A stretch of 13,420 nucleotides of DNA, from assembly GCA_030838245.1 (NCBI GenBank), contig JAUTXB010000042.1, forward strand, positions 1 through 13,420, written 5' to 3'. The position numbers and the translations under genes are program-made. How positions within the stretch are numbered: position 1 is the first letter of the stretch; the number at the start of each line of letters is the position of its first letter. The notes beneath the pieces are model-generated. The model did no database searches. It had not been told where the DNA came from and was given only the letters and a program-made list of their open reading frames with translations. Positions 12,192 through 13,420 of this stretch are shown here, in pieces. Origin of the DNA: Acidimicrobiaceae bacterium (GTDB lineage: Bacteria > Actinomycetota > Acidimicrobiia > Acidimicrobiales > RAAP-2).

Positions 12192-13420
12192 TCAACCGCC
12201 GGTGACTCGATCGAGCGCCCGCGACTGCCAGGTGGGCCGCCCGGTCTTGTCCTCGGCCCGATCTGCCGCCGAGGCCAGTCGGAGGCCGGCATTGATCCCG
12301 ACGTACCGGATGGGCTCTGGCTCCCAGCGAGGCGAGTGGTGCCCGACCCAGGGAAGGCTGGTGATGTCGGTGGCACGCTCGAAGACCAGGTCGGCCAGCG
12401 TCCTGCCGGCCAGGTTAGTCGTGGAGACCCCGTCGCCGACATAGCCGCCGGCCCAGGCCAGGCCGGTCCGCCGGTCCAGGCCCACCGACGGGAACCAGTC
12501 TCGGGCGATGCCGAGCGGGCCGCCCCACCGGTGGGTGATGGCCGTATCGGCCAACATCGGGAACAGCTCGACCAACGTGGCGTGCAATGCCTGATGGACG
12601 CGTCGATCATGATCGAACCCCGGCTCTATGGCCGAGCCGAAGTGATAGGGCGCACCCCGCCCCCCGAACGCGATCCGCCCGTCGGCCGTCCGCTGTCCGT
12701 AGATGACCAGGTGGCGAAAGTCGCTGAACGTCTGGCGCTCGGCCAGACCGATCCGGTCCCACAGCTCGTCGGACAAGGGCTCGGTGGCGATCATCAACGA
12801 GTAGACCGGGGCGACGGTCCGTTCCTCACCCGACAATGTCCCGGTGTAGCCCTCGGTGGCTCGGATCACCGTGGCGGCCCGCACAGTTCCGTGCTCGGTT
12901 CTCACCGTCCCAGGACCGATGGCATGGGCGGCGGTGTGCTCGTAGATGGCAACGCCTCGGCCCTCGACGGCACCGGCCAGCCCCCGCACCAGGCGGGCAG
13001 GGTCGAGGGCGGCACAGTGGGGGGTGTAGGTCCCGCCCCGTACCGAGGTGGCCCCCACCATATGAGAAGCCTCTTCCGGCGAAAGCAGCCGAAGGTCGGT
13101 GGCGCCGATGCCAGCGGCGCGAGCCTCGTCGACGTGATGGCCGGCTCGGCCGAGTTGTGCGGCCGTACGGGCCAGGACCACAGTGCCACCCTTGGCCCAC
13201 GAGCACTCGATGCCCTCGGCTTCCGCCACCTTCCCCACCTCGTCGATGGTGCTTTCCATGGCCCGTCGCATGGCGGCCCCTGACCCGGGACCGGCAACCC
13301 GATCGAGGCGCTTCTCGGACACGGCGAACAACGCCGAGCACCAGCCCCCGTTCCGGCCCGACGCCCCGAAGCCGACCATGTCGCGTTCCACGATGGCGAC
13401 TCGCAACGTCGGGTCGGCTT
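12192..13420 (-). CDS. FAD-dependent oxidoreductase of the DAO family (glycine/D-amino-acid or amine oxidase-like), 5' end missing
   Basis: The last 408 residues are visible; the N-terminal FAD-binding GxGxxG strand lies right of the window. The visible part opens with LRVAIVERD, whose Glu is the ribose-binding acidic residue. FGASGRNGG follows, a hallmark of amine and D-amino-acid oxidases such as the glutamylputrescine oxidase group. RWGGPLGIARDWFPSVG and GYVGDGVSTTNLAGR form the C-terminal FAD-contacting end of the DAO fold. The tail (WEPEPIRYVGINAGLRLASAAD) matches what I recall from actinobacterial members. Such enzymes oxidise a C-N bond to an imine, giving an aldehyde or 2-oxo acid plus ammonia. 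It ends 97 bases before the D-aminoacylase-like gene on the same strand, and the two could act in sequence. The substrate is unproven. Confidence 0.9.
   Translation of the reverse strand, partial: ADPTLRVAIVERDMVGFGASGRNGGWCSALFAVSEKRLDRVAGPGSGAAMRRAMESTIDEVGKVAEAEGIECSWAKGGTVVLARTAAQLGRAGHHVDEARAAGIGATDLRLLSPEEASHMVGATSVRGGTYTPHCAALDPARLVRGLAGAVEGRGVAIYEHTAAHAIGPGTVRTEHGTVRAATVIRATEGYTGTLSGEERTVAPVYSLMIATEPLSDELWDRIGLAERQTFSDFRHLVIYGQRTADGRIAFGGRGAPYHFGSAIEPGFDHDRRVHQALHATLVELFPMLADTAITHRWGGPLGIARDWFPSVGLDRRTGLAWAGGYVGDGVSTTNLAGRTLADLVFERATDITSLPWVGHHSPRWEPEPIRYVGINAGLRLASAADRAEDKTGRPTWQSRALDRVTGG

Noticed and set aside
12095..12610. N-terminal extension of the amidohydrolase frame
   Set aside because: It overlaps the flavoenzyme gene on the same strand in another frame, has Trp/Pro/Ser/Arg-rich filler, and a strong ribosome-binding site sits at 12102-12108.
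11919..13283. Long plus-strand open frame opposite the flavin oxidase
   Set aside because: No recognisable motif; the minus-strand frame carries clear DAO motifs.
1..13420. Mobile element, phage or defence system
   Set aside because: No transposase, integrase, nuclease, helicase, toxin-antitoxin pair, terminal repeats or tRNA was found, and composition looks even throughout.

Overview
The window reads as chromosomal DNA from a high-GC actinobacterium, most likely a member of the Acidimicrobiia. This is inferred from its GC-rich codon use, its GTG and TTG start codons, several genes with no Shine-Dalgarno sequence, and the style of its CaiB, SDR, NTF2-like and amidohydrolase proteins. No similarity search was possible. 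I see no rRNA, tRNA, CRISPR array, insertion sequence or prophage gene. No gap between genes exceeds about 210 bases.

Left part (1-3839): A minus-strand pair holds an HxlR-type regulator followed by a SAM-dependent methyltransferase cut off by the window edge. The regulator is divergent from a DHA2-type (EmrB/QacA-like) efflux transporter. The 54-base gap between them carries inverted repeats that look like the regulator's operator. The transporter runs into a convergent glycerate kinase gene and overlaps it by 42 bases. Divergent from the kinase is a small SnoaL/NTF2-like protein.

Middle part (3882-8317): A translationally coupled minus-strand pair encodes an NAD(P)-dependent epimerase/dehydratase-like protein and a CaiB/BaiF family CoA-transferase. 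A classical short-chain dehydrogenase lies divergent from the pair. It converges, across a strong hairpin, on a protein with about ten membrane segments. That protein resembles the membrane half of GGDEF-type signalling proteins but has no output domain.

Right part (8455-13420): Five minus-strand genes lie head to tail with gaps of 22-97 bases and look like one catabolic cluster. In transcription order they are an FAD-dependent amine/D-amino-acid oxidase-like enzyme (5' end outside the window), a D-aminoacylase-like amidohydrolase, a Gfo/Idh/MocA oxidoreductase and two VOC (glyoxalase/dioxygenase fold) proteins. A reasonable reading is that the hydrolase frees an amine or D-amino acid, the flavoenzyme deaminates it, and the dehydrogenase and VOC proteins process the carbon skeleton. 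The substrate cannot be told from sequence.

Overall this is a metabolic gene neighbourhood built from known families. The points most worth checking are the oxidase/amidohydrolase/dehydrogenase/VOC cluster, the active-site deviations in the amidohydrolase, the output-less membrane sensor module, and two sets of repeats in intergenic DNA.
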